DNA of 64,000 nt, taken from NCBI GenBank assembly GCA_035547515.1, contig DASZUS010000056.1, forward strand, positions 1-64,000, in the 5' to 3' direction. The DNA comes from DASZTV01 sp035547515. Lineage in GTDB: Bacteria > Actinomycetota > Actinomycetes > JAFAQI01. The notes below the pieces were generated by a model, which was not told the DNA's origin, made no database searches, and saw nothing but the letters and a program-made list of their open reading frames with translations. The first letter of the stretch is position 1, and the number at the start of each line of letters is the position of its first letter. Below, one piece after another: positions 1-6,686 of the stretch. The translations under genes and the position numbers were made by a program.

Positions 1-839
1 ACGTTGCTCCCGCCGAAAGGATCGACGACAAGATCGTCGGGGTCCGTCAGGAAGCGGATGAAGAAGTCGGGGACCTCGCGGGGGAACCGAGCCGGGTGCT
101 GCAGGATCTCGTTGGCTCGACAGAACCGGTGGTAGCCGTCCGACGAACCGGTGTTCGCGAAGTCGAGAACGTTGTCAGGGAGCCAACCCGCGGGTTCGTC
201 GTACCCGGTCTCGATGACATTCGGCGGGATGGCGCCTCCGCGGTCCTGAGCCCACGTCTTGCCGATCTGGTGCTGGGAAGGCCTCGCCCCAGCGTTGTAC
301 CTACCCGTCTCGATCATTCTGAGCATCTTCTTGGTGTACGGCTTGAGGACGTTTCGATTGTCAGCTTTGGGTGTCGGTGACTTGGATAGCCACCAGATGT
401 TGTTCACGGCGTCCTTGACCCGCACGCGATCAACGTTGACCCACTGCATCGGCCCAGGCAGCTTTGCCCGGTTGAACCAGATGAAATCTTCGGCCAGGTG
501 ATAACCGCACTCGTCGACCAGCTCGATGAGAAGGCGGTACTGGTACAAGGACCGCGTCGGAGTGCCCCGTAGCCATGCGCCGCCAAGATCGACAACCAGA
601 CTCCCGTCGTCGGTCAGCTTCGCGTGCATCTTCTCCGCGAACTTGCGAAACCAGGCGACGTAGTTGTGCTCCTCCTCGTTGCCGTACTCCTTCTGACGGG
701 TCAGGGCGAATGGCGGCGAGGTCATGAACAGCGAGACGGACCCCTCCTCGAGCTGATCCAAAAGACACAGCGAGTCCCCGACGTACATCTGGCCCAGGGC
801 AGTGGTGTAGACCACCCGGGGGTCGGCGTCGTACGTCAT
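1..839 (-). CDS. PvuII-like N4-cytosine DNA methyltransferase (partial, 3' end off window)
   Basis: A beta-class DNA methyltransferase that transfers a methyl group from S-adenosylmethionine to DNA. The start is the ATG at 837-839. The catalytic motif TSPPF lies at residues 40-44 and the SAM-binding motif DPFGGSN is read from the last codons before the window edge, so the order (catalytic motif first) is that of the beta group. From memory, long stretches match M.PvuII (for example MYVGDSL, TSPPFAL, KEYGN and the VKDAVN region), which makes CAGCTG the expected target and N4-cytosine the expected product. It is divergent from a controller-protein gene, as in the PvuII system. The gene is lower in GC than the rest of the window, which suggests transfer. 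The C-terminus is not visible. Confidence 0.85.
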   Translation of the reverse strand, partial: MTYDADPRVVYTTALGQMYVGDSLCLLDQLEEGSVSLFMTSPPFALTRQKEYGNEEEHNYVAWFRKFAEKMHAKLTDDGSLVVDLGGAWLRGTPTRSLYQYRLLIELVDECGYHLAEDFIWFNRAKLPGPMQWVNVDRVRVKDAVNNIWWLSKSPTPKADNRNVLKPYTKKMLRMIETGRYNAGARPSQHQIGKTWAQDRGGAIPPNVIETGYDEPAGWLPDNVLDFANTGSSDGYHRFCRANEILQHPARFPREVPDFFIRFLTDPDDLVVDPFGGSN

Positions 840-1027
840 CGTCCTGGGTCGCCCTCGCCTCGCTGGTGTGTCACGTAGTCGCGACGAACGTACCTGTGCT
901 CGAGATCGTGATGGCGCTCCAACACCGGGTTGAGGCGTTGAAAGACGCGGCCCACCGCCTGCGGACGGTCGGCCGGCAGCGGCGTCAGCAGCCGACGCGC
1001 GCTTCCGGCTCGAGTTGATAGGGAATT

Positions 1028-1055
1028 GACTCATAGTCTATCGACCATAGACTAT
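1028..1055. promoter_or_regulatory. C-box-like operator of the controller gene
   Basis: Two overlapping symmetric elements lie upstream of the controller gene. GACT-cat-AGTC (1028-1038) is a perfect inverted repeat. ATAGTCTAT (1033-1041) and ATAGACTAT (1047-1055) are perfect 9-bp arms around CGACC. GACTnnnAGTC-type repeats are the known binding sites of restriction-modification controller (C) proteins. The site sits over the -35 region of a promoter whose -10 is TAACGT at 1065-1070. That arrangement fits autoregulation by the downstream gene, and possibly control of the divergent methyltransferase. Confidence 0.75.
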
Positions 1056-1076
1056 CCGACAACCTAACGTCCAGTG

Positions 1077-1307
1077 GTGCCCAGCCCCCTGACGGACGCT
1101 GACGCGGTCCTGCAGGCATTCGGAACGAGGCTGAAAGCATTGAGAACCGAAGCGGGCATGTCACAGATGACCCTGGCGGAAGCATCGGGGCTGCACCCGA
1201 CGTACGTTTCCGGCGTCGAGCGCGGGCGGCGCAACGTCTCGCTGCTCGCAATCGTGCGACTCGCTCGCGCTCTCAGCCAGGCGCCGGCCTCGCTGCTCGA
1301 CCTCTGA
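1077..1307 (+). CDS. Controller (C) protein, XRE-family helix-turn-helix regulator
   Basis: A 76-residue DNA-binding protein that is almost entirely a Cro/C1-type helix-turn-helix (FGTRLKALR, then SQMTLAEASGLHPTYVS, then LARAL). The size and the LHPTYVSGVERG segment fit the controller proteins of type II restriction-modification systems. Such proteins time restriction after methylation by binding C-boxes. No Shine-Dalgarno is visible. The GTG at 1077 lies 6 bases after TAACGT, so a leaderless start is likely; an in-frame GTG at 1074 is the alternative. In PvuII the endonuclease gene follows the controller gene, but here no PvuII endonuclease-like protein was seen downstream. Confidence 0.75.
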   Translation: MPSPLTDADAVLQAFGTRLKALRTEAGMSQMTLAEASGLHPTYVSGVERGRRNVSLLAIVRLARALSQAPASLLDL

Positions 1308-1383
1308 TCTGGACTCCCTAGGCAGCGGCACGCCGACGCTCCGCCCGGACTGGCGCGATCAGGACTGGTCCGCGTTCAGCGAG

Positions 1384-1491
1384 ATGCCAAATCTCGAGGA
1401 CCCGGTCTACATGGAGGCTGCCGTCGGCGCGGAAGAAATACTCCGAGCGGCAGTCCGGCGCCTTCGTGATGCGGACGTCGCGCCGGCCTAG
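1384..1491 (+). CDS. Possible short ORF (35 aa), remnant or unknown
   Basis: This frame stays open for about 320 bases, from inside the controller gene to the TAG at 1489-1491. The first ATG is at 1384. The translated stretch (for example PDWRDQDWSAFSEM before the ATG, then EEILRAAVRRLRDADVAPA) has protein-like composition and a predicted amphipathic helix. It does not resemble the PvuII endonuclease. It occupies the place where a restriction gene would be expected, so it could be the 3' end of a decayed gene. Function unknown. Confidence 0.25.
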   Translation: MPNLEDPVYMEAAVGAEEILRAAVRRLRDADVAPA

Positions 1492-1615
1492 CCCTGACGC
1501 ACTTGCGCTCCAAAAACTTGATGATCGCCGACGTGAGCTTGAACGCGAGCTGCGTCAGATCACGACCGATGCAGCGAGGTCGCGCTCGTCAGGACGCAGC
1601 GAATGCACGGGCTGA
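1469..1615 (+). CDS. Possible 48-aa coiled-coil ORF, unknown
   Basis: A short open frame starting at ATG 1469 and overlapping the end of the previous frame. Residues 10-32 (DALALQKLDDRRRELERELR) have a strong heptad and charge pattern typical of a coiled coil. No family is recognised. It may be a genuine small protein of the acquired region or a fragment. The rest of 1308-1619 holds nothing else I can support. Confidence 0.25.
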   Translation: MRTSRRPSPDALALQKLDDRRRELERELRQITTDAARSRSSGRSECTG

Positions 1616-1619
1616 TCTC

Positions 1620-1949
1620 TTAGCGCTTGGCGCTGCGGCAGGCGTGACAGCGACATCCAGCGACGTAGGTCGCTGCTCGGCCGTGTTCAAACGAGCTCGG
1701 GCTCGCGAGAAACCTCTTCCGAAGCCCGCGATTTCGTTCGAGGTAGCGACGGCGAGCTGCTGCCCGGCAAGCGCCGCACAGGCAACGGCCCTGTTCGTAG
1801 TAGAGCGCCGACCCGTCGTGCGCCTGCACGACCCGTCGCTGGCGTGACGGTCGGCCCGCTGCTCGCGATTCAGGCGGCAGATAGTCCTTTCCCTCCATGC
1901 GGCGCAGGTGCGCTTCGCATTCGGTCGCGGTATCGAAGGTCCGGCGCAT
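1620..1949 (-). CDS. Small cysteine-motif protein of phage/mobile-element type
   Basis: A 109-residue basic protein. Near the C-terminus it has two related cysteine motifs: GRCLCGACRAAARRRY and HGRAATYVAGCRCHACRSA. The second matches the HG-x-GY-x-GCRCxxCRxA pattern often seen in small proteins of actinobacteriophages and in actinobacterial genomic islands; their function is not known to me. The ATG at 1949 was chosen because AGAAGGTGG lies just upstream. The next 228 bases up to the DMT transporter contain no gene that I can support. Confidence 0.6.
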   Translation of the reverse strand: MRRTFDTATECEAHLRRMEGKDYLPPESRAAGRPSRQRRVVQAHDGSALYYEQGRCLCGACRAAARRRYLERNRGLRKRFLASPSSFEHGRAATYVAGCRCHACRSAKR

Positions 1950-2177
1950 GATGCGTCCACCTTCTCGCCAGCATGCTCGCGGTCGGGCCGGCTCCCGATT
2001 CTCCACCCAACCCATCCGCACATTATCTCACTCGTGGGAGCATTTCTTCGGCGCTCTCAGGCCGCAAGTAAGCTGTTTTGTCTTGACAACGACGAGGGCG
2101 TCTCCTCGTCCCAGACCCAACTGCGAGACAATGACTCGGGCCCGCCCGGATGACTTCGACGGCACCGGGACCGGTTA

Positions 2178-3086
2178 ATGCCTCGAGATGATGGCGTTCA
2201 ACAGGCCAAAGGCGTCCAGACTCTCGCCTTGATCGGCCTGCTCCTCTGTTGTCTCTTATGGGGTACCACGTTCGTGGTGGTGAAGGACGCCGTGTCGCGG
2301 ATGCCGGTCATGGACTTCCTGGCGTGGCGGTTCGCGATCGCCGCGGTGGCCATGGCGGCGGCGCGGCCGCGCGCGGTCGCCCGGCTCGACCGCCGCGGCA
2401 GAGCACTCGGCGTTGTGCTCGGTGTCGCCCTCGGCGGCGGCTACATCGCCCAGACGGTCGGGCTGCAGCACACCAGCGCCACGATCTCCGGCTTCCTGAC
2501 CGGCCTGCTGGTCGTCTTCACTCCGCTGTGCGCAGCGGTTGCGTTGCGCCGGCCGCCCGACCGGCTGACCTGGCTCGGGGTGGCGCTGGCGACCGCCGGG
2601 CTGGGCGCGATCTCTCTGCATGGGCTCTCGATCGGGTACGGCGAGGCCATCACGCTGCTGTGCGCGCTGCTGTTCGCGCTGCACATCCTCGGCCTCGGCG
2701 AATGGTCCTCGTCCTACGACGCCGCGGGCCTGGCGGTCATGCAGCTGACGACGGTCGCCGTCTTGTCGATCGCCTCCGCGGCGCCGCAGTCGCTGGCCCC
2801 GCCACCGGATGCGAAGGCGTGGGGCGCCGTGGTGTTCACCGCGATCCTCGCCACGTCGGTGGCGTTCTTCATCCAGACCTGGTCGCAGGCACATCTGCCG
2901 GCAACGCGGGCGGCGGTCGTCCTCACGATGGAGCCGGTGTTCGCCGGGATCTTCGGGGTCACGGTGGGCGGGGACCGGCTCGGGCCGCGCATCGTCATCG
3001 GCGGGGTGCTGGTCCTGGCGGCGATGTACACGGTCGAGCTGGGCCCGCGACGGTCGAGGGATGCGCTCGTCCAGCGTTTCGAGTAA
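2178..3086 (+). CDS. EamA/DMT-family transporter
   Basis: A 302-residue integral membrane protein of the drug/metabolite transporter superfamily. It has about ten hydrophobic segments and the two-repeat EamA architecture: the first repeat begins at GLLLCCLLWGTTFVVVK near residue 18 and the second after about residue 155. Such proteins usually export amino acids, metabolites or drugs; the substrate cannot be told from sequence. The stop codon TAA at 3084-3086 overlaps the -10 element of the next transcription unit. That unit is an aromatic amino acid leader, so an aromatic-related substrate is possible, but this is only inference. Confidence 0.8.
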   Translation: MPRDDGVQQAKGVQTLALIGLLLCCLLWGTTFVVVKDAVSRMPVMDFLAWRFAIAAVAMAAARPRAVARLDRRGRALGVVLGVALGGGYIAQTVGLQHTSATISGFLTGLLVVFTPLCAAVALRRPPDRLTWLGVALATAGLGAISLHGLSIGYGEAITLLCALLFALHILGLGEWSSSYDAAGLAVMQLTTVAVLSIASAAPQSLAPPPDAKAWGAVVFTAILATSVAFFIQTWSQAHLPATRAAVVLTMEPVFAGIFGVTVGGDRLGPRIVIGGVLVLAAMYTVELGPRRSRDALVQRFE

Positions 3087-3089
3087 CAT
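3084..3089 (+). promoter_or_regulatory. -10 element TAACAT of the aromatic leader
   Basis: TAACAT matches the actinobacterial TANNNT -10 consensus. It lies 7 bases before the GTG of the leader peptide, so transcription should begin at or next to the start codon. No clear -35 is visible. Confidence 0.5.
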
Positions 3090-3096
3090 CGACTCC

Positions 3097-3156
3097 GTGG
3101 CGCGCTGGTTTGGCTATTTCACCGGGTCCGGGCTGATGCTCGATCGGGTGGAGTAG
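3097..3156 (+). CDS. Aromatic amino acid leader peptide (19 aa)
   Basis: A short open frame encoding MARWFGYFTGSGLMLDRVE. Codons 4, 5, 7 and 8 are Trp, Phe, Tyr and Phe: all three aromatic amino acids within five residues. It is followed 22 bases later by a strong intrinsic terminator and then by a DAHP synthase gene, the first step of aromatic biosynthesis. This is the layout of ribosome-mediated attenuation, in which stalling at aromatic codons favours read-through. No Shine-Dalgarno is present; the start appears leaderless. Confidence 0.7.
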   Translation: MARWFGYFTGSGLMLDRVE

Positions 3157-3178
3157 CACGCGCACTCCGCACTGACGA

Positions 3179-3206
3179 GCCCCGGGCAACCGCCCGGGGC
3201 TTTTTT
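3179..3206 (+). terminator. Intrinsic terminator / attenuator before the DAHP synthase gene
   Basis: A perfect 9-bp stem, GCCCCGGGC (3179-3187) with GCCCGGGGC (3192-3200), has loop AACC and is followed by six T residues. CCGGGCT at 3128-3134 could pair with AGCCCCGG (3178-3185, one bulge) to form a competing antiterminator. That alternative pairing is inference. A terminator between the leader peptide and the structural gene supports attenuation. Confidence 0.8.
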
Positions 3207-3247
3207 GATGGCAAGAGTTGTCATCTCGTCCTTGGAAGGGACAGGCG

Positions 3248-4270
3248 ATGGTGGTGGTCATGACCTCGGACGCGACGCTGGAGGACGTCGAGACTGTCGT
3301 CAAGACAGTCGAGGCAGCCGGCGGCTCCGCGTTCGTCAGCCGCGGCGTGCACCGCACGATCGTCGGTCTCGTGGGCGACGTCGAACGGTTCGAGACGCTG
3401 AGCCTCGGCGCGCTGCCCGGCGTCAGCGACGTGGTGCGCATCTCGGCGCCGTACAAGCTCGTCAGCCGGGAGAACCACCCGGAGACCTCGACCGTCAAGG
3501 TCGGCGGAGTCCCGATCGGCCCGGACACCTTCACCCTCATCGCCGGGCCCTGCGCGGTGGAGACCCGCGAGCAGACGCTTGCCGCGGCCGAGATGGCCAA
3601 GGCCGCCGGCGCGGTCCTGCTGCGCGGTGGCGCCTACAAGCCGCGCACGTCGCCGTACGCCTTCCAGGGGCTGGGCGAGGCCGGCCTGAAGATCCTCGCC
3701 GAGGCCCGCGAGGCGACCGGGCTGCCGGTCGTCACCGAGGTGGTCGACGCGGCGGACGTCCCGCTGGTCGCGGACTACGCGGACATGATGCAGATCGGCA
3801 CCCGCAACATGCAGAACTTCGCGTTGCTGCAGGCGGTCGGCAGCGCCGGCAAGCCGGTCATGCTCAAGCGCGGCTTCAACGCCACGATCGAGGAGTGGCT
3901 GATGGCCGCGGAGTACATCGCGCAGCGCGGCAACCTCGACATCGTCTTGTGCGAGCGCGGCATCCGGACCTTCGAGACCGCCTACCGCAACACCCTGGAC
4001 ATCTCGGCGGTGCCCGTCATCCACTCGCTTTCGCACCTGCCGGTGATGGTTGACCCGTCGCATGCGGGCGGCCGGCGCGAGCTCGTGGTGCCGCTGGCGC
4101 GGGCCGCCATCGCGGTGGGCGCCGACGCGATCATGGTGGACCTGCACCCGGCGCCCGGCGAGGCGCTGTGCGACGGTCCGCAGGCGCTCGTCGACGTCGA
4201 CCTCGCCGCGCTCACCAAGGCGGTCCAGGAGATGCCGCCGGCGCTGGGCCGCACGACGGTCACGATGTAG
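3248..4270 (+). CDS. aroF: 3-deoxy-7-phosphoheptulonate (DAHP) synthase, AroF/class I-beta type
   Basis: Condenses phosphoenolpyruvate and erythrose 4-phosphate to DAHP, the entry to the shikimate pathway. The 340-residue protein has an N-terminal ferredoxin-like regulatory domain of about 70 residues and a TIM-barrel catalytic domain. Visible catalytic signatures include LIAGPCAVE, GGAYKPRTSPYAFQG, LKRGF and VMVDPSHAGGRR. Length and domain order fit the Thermotoga-type class I-beta enzymes. The ATG at 3248 follows GGAAGGGA with good spacing. Expression is probably controlled by the aromatic leader and terminator directly upstream. The gene symbol follows the family name. Confidence 0.92.
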   Translation: MVVVMTSDATLEDVETVVKTVEAAGGSAFVSRGVHRTIVGLVGDVERFETLSLGALPGVSDVVRISAPYKLVSRENHPETSTVKVGGVPIGPDTFTLIAGPCAVETREQTLAAAEMAKAAGAVLLRGGAYKPRTSPYAFQGLGEAGLKILAEAREATGLPVVTEVVDAADVPLVADYADMMQIGTRNMQNFALLQAVGSAGKPVMLKRGFNATIEEWLMAAEYIAQRGNLDIVLCERGIRTFETAYRNTLDISAVPVIHSLSHLPVMVDPSHAGGRRELVVPLARAAIAVGADAIMVDLHPAPGEALCDGPQALVDVDLAALTKAVQEMPPALGRTTVTM

Positions 4271-4273
4271 CAG

Positions 4274-5320
4274 TCACGATGTAGCGCGCAACGCCTCCGC
4301 GATGACCTTCGTCGCGCGGGCAGCGCCTGCTTCATCGACGTCGAGATGGGTCAGCAGCCGGACGCGTCTCGGGCCGACTGCGGACACCAGGATCCCCTCG
4401 GCCTTGCAGGCGTCGGTGAGGCTCGCCGCGGTGTGAGGGGTGCTCGTCAGGTCGAGGACGACCATGTTCGTCTCGGTCTGGCTCGGATCGGTGACACCGG
4501 GCGCGGCTTCCGCGATCCCTTCGGCGAGGCGCTTGGCGTTGGCGTGGTCCTCGGCGAGCCGCGCGATGTTGTGGCGCAACGCGTAGCTGCCGGCTGCGGC
4601 GAGAATGCCGGCCTGGCGCATCGCGCCGCCGAGCAGGTGGCGAAGCTCGCGGGCACGCTCGGCAAGGCCGGCGTCGCGCATCAACACCACCGAGCCCACC
4701 GGCGCGCCCAGCCCCTTGCTGAGCGAGACCGACATGGTGTCGAACAAGCCGCCGTACTCGGCCAGCGCCACCCCGCAGGCAACGTGCGCGTTCCAGATCC
4801 GGGCGCCGTCGCAGTGGAAGCCGAGATTGTGTGCCTCCGCCAGGCCGCGCAGCTCGCGCAACGCCTCGAGCGGGTAGACGGCTCCCCCGCCCCGGTTGTG
4901 CGTCTGCTCGACCGACAGCGCGGTGGTCGGGACCGCGTGGTAGCCCGGCGATCGCACCTGCGGCTCGACGACCGCGCGGGTCAGCAGCCCCCGCGCGACG
5001 ATCGGCGTACGGGTCTGGATCCCGCCCAGCGCGGCCGCGGCACCGGCCTCGTAGCTCACGATGTGCGAGTCGGCGTCGCAGATCAGCTCCTCGCCCATGC
5101 CGCACAGCAGCCTCAGCGAGATCAGGTTGCCCATCGTGCCGCTCGGCACGAACACCGCCGCGCCGTGCCCGAACATCTCCGCGACCTCTGCCTCGAGGGC
5201 GTTGACCGACGGGTCCTCGCCGTAGACGTCGTCGCCGACCTCGGCGCTCGCCATCGCCTCGCGCATCGGCCGGCTCGGCCGCGTGACGGTGTCGCTTCGC
5301 AGGTCGACCAGATCGGCCAC
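4274..5320 (-). CDS. ltaE: Low-specificity L-threonine aldolase
   Basis: A PLP-dependent enzyme of the beta-eliminating lyase fold that cleaves threonine or allo-threonine to glycine and acetaldehyde. The 348-residue protein opens with VDLRSDTVTRPS, the conserved start of this family. It has GDDVYGEDP and the PLP-lysine segment SVSLSKGLGAPVGS. The GTG at 5320 was chosen because GGAGG lies 7 bases upstream and the homologous region begins right there. It is convergent with the DAHP synthase gene. Confidence 0.9.
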   Translation of the reverse strand: MADLVDLRSDTVTRPSRPMREAMASAEVGDDVYGEDPSVNALEAEVAEMFGHGAAVFVPSGTMGNLISLRLLCGMGEELICDADSHIVSYEAGAAAALGGIQTRTPIVARGLLTRAVVEPQVRSPGYHAVPTTALSVEQTHNRGGGAVYPLEALRELRGLAEAHNLGFHCDGARIWNAHVACGVALAEYGGLFDTMSVSLSKGLGAPVGSVVLMRDAGLAERARELRHLLGGAMRQAGILAAAGSYALRHNIARLAEDHANAKRLAEGIAEAAPGVTDPSQTETNMVVLDLTSTPHTAASLTDACKAEGILVSAVGPRRVRLLTHLDVDEAGAARATKVIAEALRATS

Positions 5321-5366
5321 GCGTTGCCTCCAAGCCGCTTGCAGATCCCGGCCATAAGGTAGCCGC

Positions 5367-6683
5367 GTGCCGCGGGACCTCGTCGCTCTCGTGTCGGCAG
5401 ACGACTTCATCAGCGCGATCCGGGTCTACGCCGACCGGGTCAACGACCTGCTGCGCCGCCGCGGCATCCCGCCTCTCGAGGCCGTCGACATCCTCGAGAC
5501 GCACGCCCTGGCACTGCTCGACACGGTGATCAACGCTCCCGAGACCGTGATCGACCTCGCCGGGTGGTGGTTCGCCCGCGCCTTCGAGATGACCTCTGCC
5601 GTCCGCAGCACCGCCGCGGCGTCGGACGACGAGGCGGCGAGCGTGCTGGCCGGGACCGAGACCGAGCAGCGGGTTCGCGCCGCGCTCGACGACCTGCCGG
5701 AGGCCGACCGCAACGCGGTCATCCTGCGCGACGCCTACGACCTCCCTCCGCAGGCGGTCGGCGTGGCGCTGCGCCGCGGGATGGACAGCGCCGCCGCCCT
5801 CACGGCGACCGGCCGCCTTGCGCTGGTCGCGGCGTACGACGTCAAGCCCTCCCCGAGCCTGGCCGGGCACTCGGGACGTACAACGGTCGACGTCACGTCG
5901 CTGAGCCGGCTGGCGGACGGCACCCTCGACGCGCCTCGGGCGGCGCCGCTTCGCCGCCACGTGTCGAACTGCAGCGCCTGCGAGGAGATGCTCGAGACCC
6001 TCGCCCGCGGCAGGCGGCTGGCCGCGGGCCTGCCGGTCATCGCGATCGACGACGACGCGCGGGAAGCCATGCTCGAGCGGATCGCAGATCGTGCGATCGC
6101 CACCTTGCCCAGCCACGACGCGGTGCTGCGCGCCGTGGACGACGACCACGACCCGCGCCCGCTGGTGTCTCCGGTCGTCGCGGTCCTGGCACTGCTGCTC
6201 GCCGTCGCCCTAGGAGTCGGCGTCGGGGCGCTGAGCCGGACCGGCGACAACACGCTTGGCCCGCTGGCCGACAGCCCCGCCCCGAGCCTCAGCCCGGTCG
6301 TACCCGAGTTCTCGGTGTCGCCGTCCCCGCATCACAGAAAGACCCCGACGCCGACCCCGACCCCGACGCTGACCACCGTCGCTCCCCCGACGCCGCCGAC
6401 CCTCAGCCCGCCGCCGACGCAGGTCGACTACCACCCGGCAATCACGCTGTCGCCGACCGCGGGCCCATCGGGCACCGACTTCACCGTGACCGGGACCGGG
6501 TGGGTTCCCGGGACGAAGGTGTTCGTGTCCTACGCGGCGAAGCCGCAGGCGAGCGCCCGAGTCAACAGCGACGGCACGTGGAGCGCGAGCGTGGTGGCCA
6601 ACGCGATCCTGCCTGGCCAGCGCATCGTCACCGTCACGGACGGCCCGCACACCGTGCGCGCCACCTTCACCCAGGAGCTGTGA
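5367..6683 (+). CDS. Sigma-region-4-like/anti-sigma zinc-finger/transmembrane fusion protein
   Basis: A 438-residue protein joining elements that are usually separate. Residues about 105-157 (LDDLPEADRNAVILRDAYDLPPQAVGVALRR) resemble sigma-factor region 4 but look degenerate. H198, C202 and C205 form an HxxxCxxC anti-sigma zinc-binding motif. A transmembrane helix spans about 266-288 and is followed by a Pro/Thr-rich linker (about 300-365). The final 70 residues look like an extracellular beta-sandwich with G-T-D-x-TVTGTGW. A membrane-bound signalling or cell-surface sensor role is inference. GTG 5367 lies 6 bases after TAAGGT, so the transcript is probably leaderless. Confidence 0.65.
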   Translation: MPRDLVALVSADDFISAIRVYADRVNDLLRRRGIPPLEAVDILETHALALLDTVINAPETVIDLAGWWFARAFEMTSAVRSTAAASDDEAASVLAGTETEQRVRAALDDLPEADRNAVILRDAYDLPPQAVGVALRRGMDSAAALTATGRLALVAAYDVKPSPSLAGHSGRTTVDVTSLSRLADGTLDAPRAAPLRRHVSNCSACEEMLETLARGRRLAAGLPVIAIDDDAREAMLERIADRAIATLPSHDAVLRAVDDDHDPRPLVSPVVAVLALLLAVALGVGVGALSRTGDNTLGPLADSPAPSLSPVVPEFSVSPSPHHRKTPTPTPTPTLTTVAPPTPPTLSPPPTQVDYHPAITLSPTAGPSGTDFTVTGTGWVPGTKVFVSYAAKPQASARVNSDGTWSASVVANAILPGQRIVTVTDGPHTVRATFTQEL

Positions 6684-6686
6684 GGC

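Noticed and set aside
1308..1619. Possible PvuII-type endonuclease gene
   Set aside because: No frame here shows the conserved core that I recall for the PvuII endonuclease, and no long open frame with a start exists.
2071..2100. Promoter with TTGACA and a TTGTC-TT-GACAA palindrome upstream of the DMT transporter gene
   Set aside because: The hexamer is good but there is no matching -10 at 16-18 bases, and the 12-bp symmetry could be chance.
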